DNA from: JBFMHD01 sp040752395 [NCBI: Candidatus Hydrogenedentota bacterium]
Lineage (GTDB): Bacteria > JBFMHD01
Direction: 5' to 3'
Assembly (NCBI GenBank): GCA_040752395.1
Contig: JBFMHD010000176.1
Location: forward strand, 1 to 5,803
DNA length: 5,803 bases
Positions 5,714 to 5,803 of the stretch are shown one piece after another. Every line of letters starts with the position of its first letter. Position 1 is the first letter of the stretch. Below the pieces are notes generated by a model. The model was not told the origin of the DNA. It saw only the letters and a list, made by a program, of their open reading frames with translations, and ran no database searches. The translations under genes were made by a program, and so were the position numbers.

Positions 5714-5803
5714 TTTCTCTGAAGAAGAATTTAAAAGATTTTTCTATTTTTTTCAAAAAATATTAATTCAGAAGCACTTGACGAAGTCTGGCCACCGAAT
5801 TTT
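5714..5803. other. AT-rich tail with no supported gene
   Basis: The last 90 nt contain T7 (5747-5753) and A6 (5755-5760) runs and no GC-rich hairpin. Fragments in two forward frames read like protein (FSEEEFKRFFYFF, then SEALDEVWPPNF in another frame). There is no credible start codon with a ribosome site, so I do not call a gene. Confidence 0.3.

Overview
The window is about 5.8 kb of AT-rich bacterial-looking DNA (roughly one third G+C by eye). It carries five protein genes and several short intergenic repeats. The best lineage hint is the glycosyltransferase family 9 (heptosyltransferase-like) gene, which suggests a Gram-negative type of envelope. The orphan PflX-type radical SAM gene and the AtoE-type carboxylate carrier fit an anaerobe or fermenter. 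AT-rich DNA with repeat-decorated spacers is compatible with an uncultured candidate phylum, but nothing here fixes the taxonomy.

Layout from left to right: (1) 10-957 (+), a GT9 glycosyltransferase. (2) 958-1105, a convergent spacer holding a heptamer repeat, a long GC-rich hairpin and a second GC-rich palindromic block. (3) 1106-2473 (-), an AtoE-type short-chain fatty acid transporter starting at GTG, with a good Shine-Dalgarno site and a plausible sigma70-type promoter. (4) 2474-2612, a divergent control region; its right end folds into a hairpin that covers the ribosome binding site of the next gene. (5) 2613-3596 (+), an ornithine cyclodeaminase/mu-crystallin family dehydrogenase. (6) 3604-4581 (+), a membrane-anchored M28 zinc peptidase 7 nt downstream, almost certainly in the same operon. 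(7) 4582-4795, a spacer with heptamer repeats and a partial inverted copy of the long hairpin seen at 983-1016, probably acting as a terminator. (8) 4796-5713 (+), a PflX-type (COG1313) radical SAM protein. (9) 5714-5803, an AT-rich tail with no gene that I can support.

A tentative functional reading, inferred from adjacency only, is that the central three genes handle amino acids. The exported peptidase would trim peptides, the OCD/alanine dehydrogenase-like enzyme would act on a released amino acid, and the divergent AtoE carrier would move a short-chain carboxylate. The flanking GT9 and radical SAM genes look unrelated to this.

I found no mobile element, CRISPR array, tRNA or rRNA and no convincing new multi-gene system. 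The most unexplained structure lies in the spacers: a 21-bp element present in two opposite orientations (20/21 identical), several different short tandem repeats that all have a 7-nt period, and a ribosome-site-masking hairpin with an overlapping mini-ORF.
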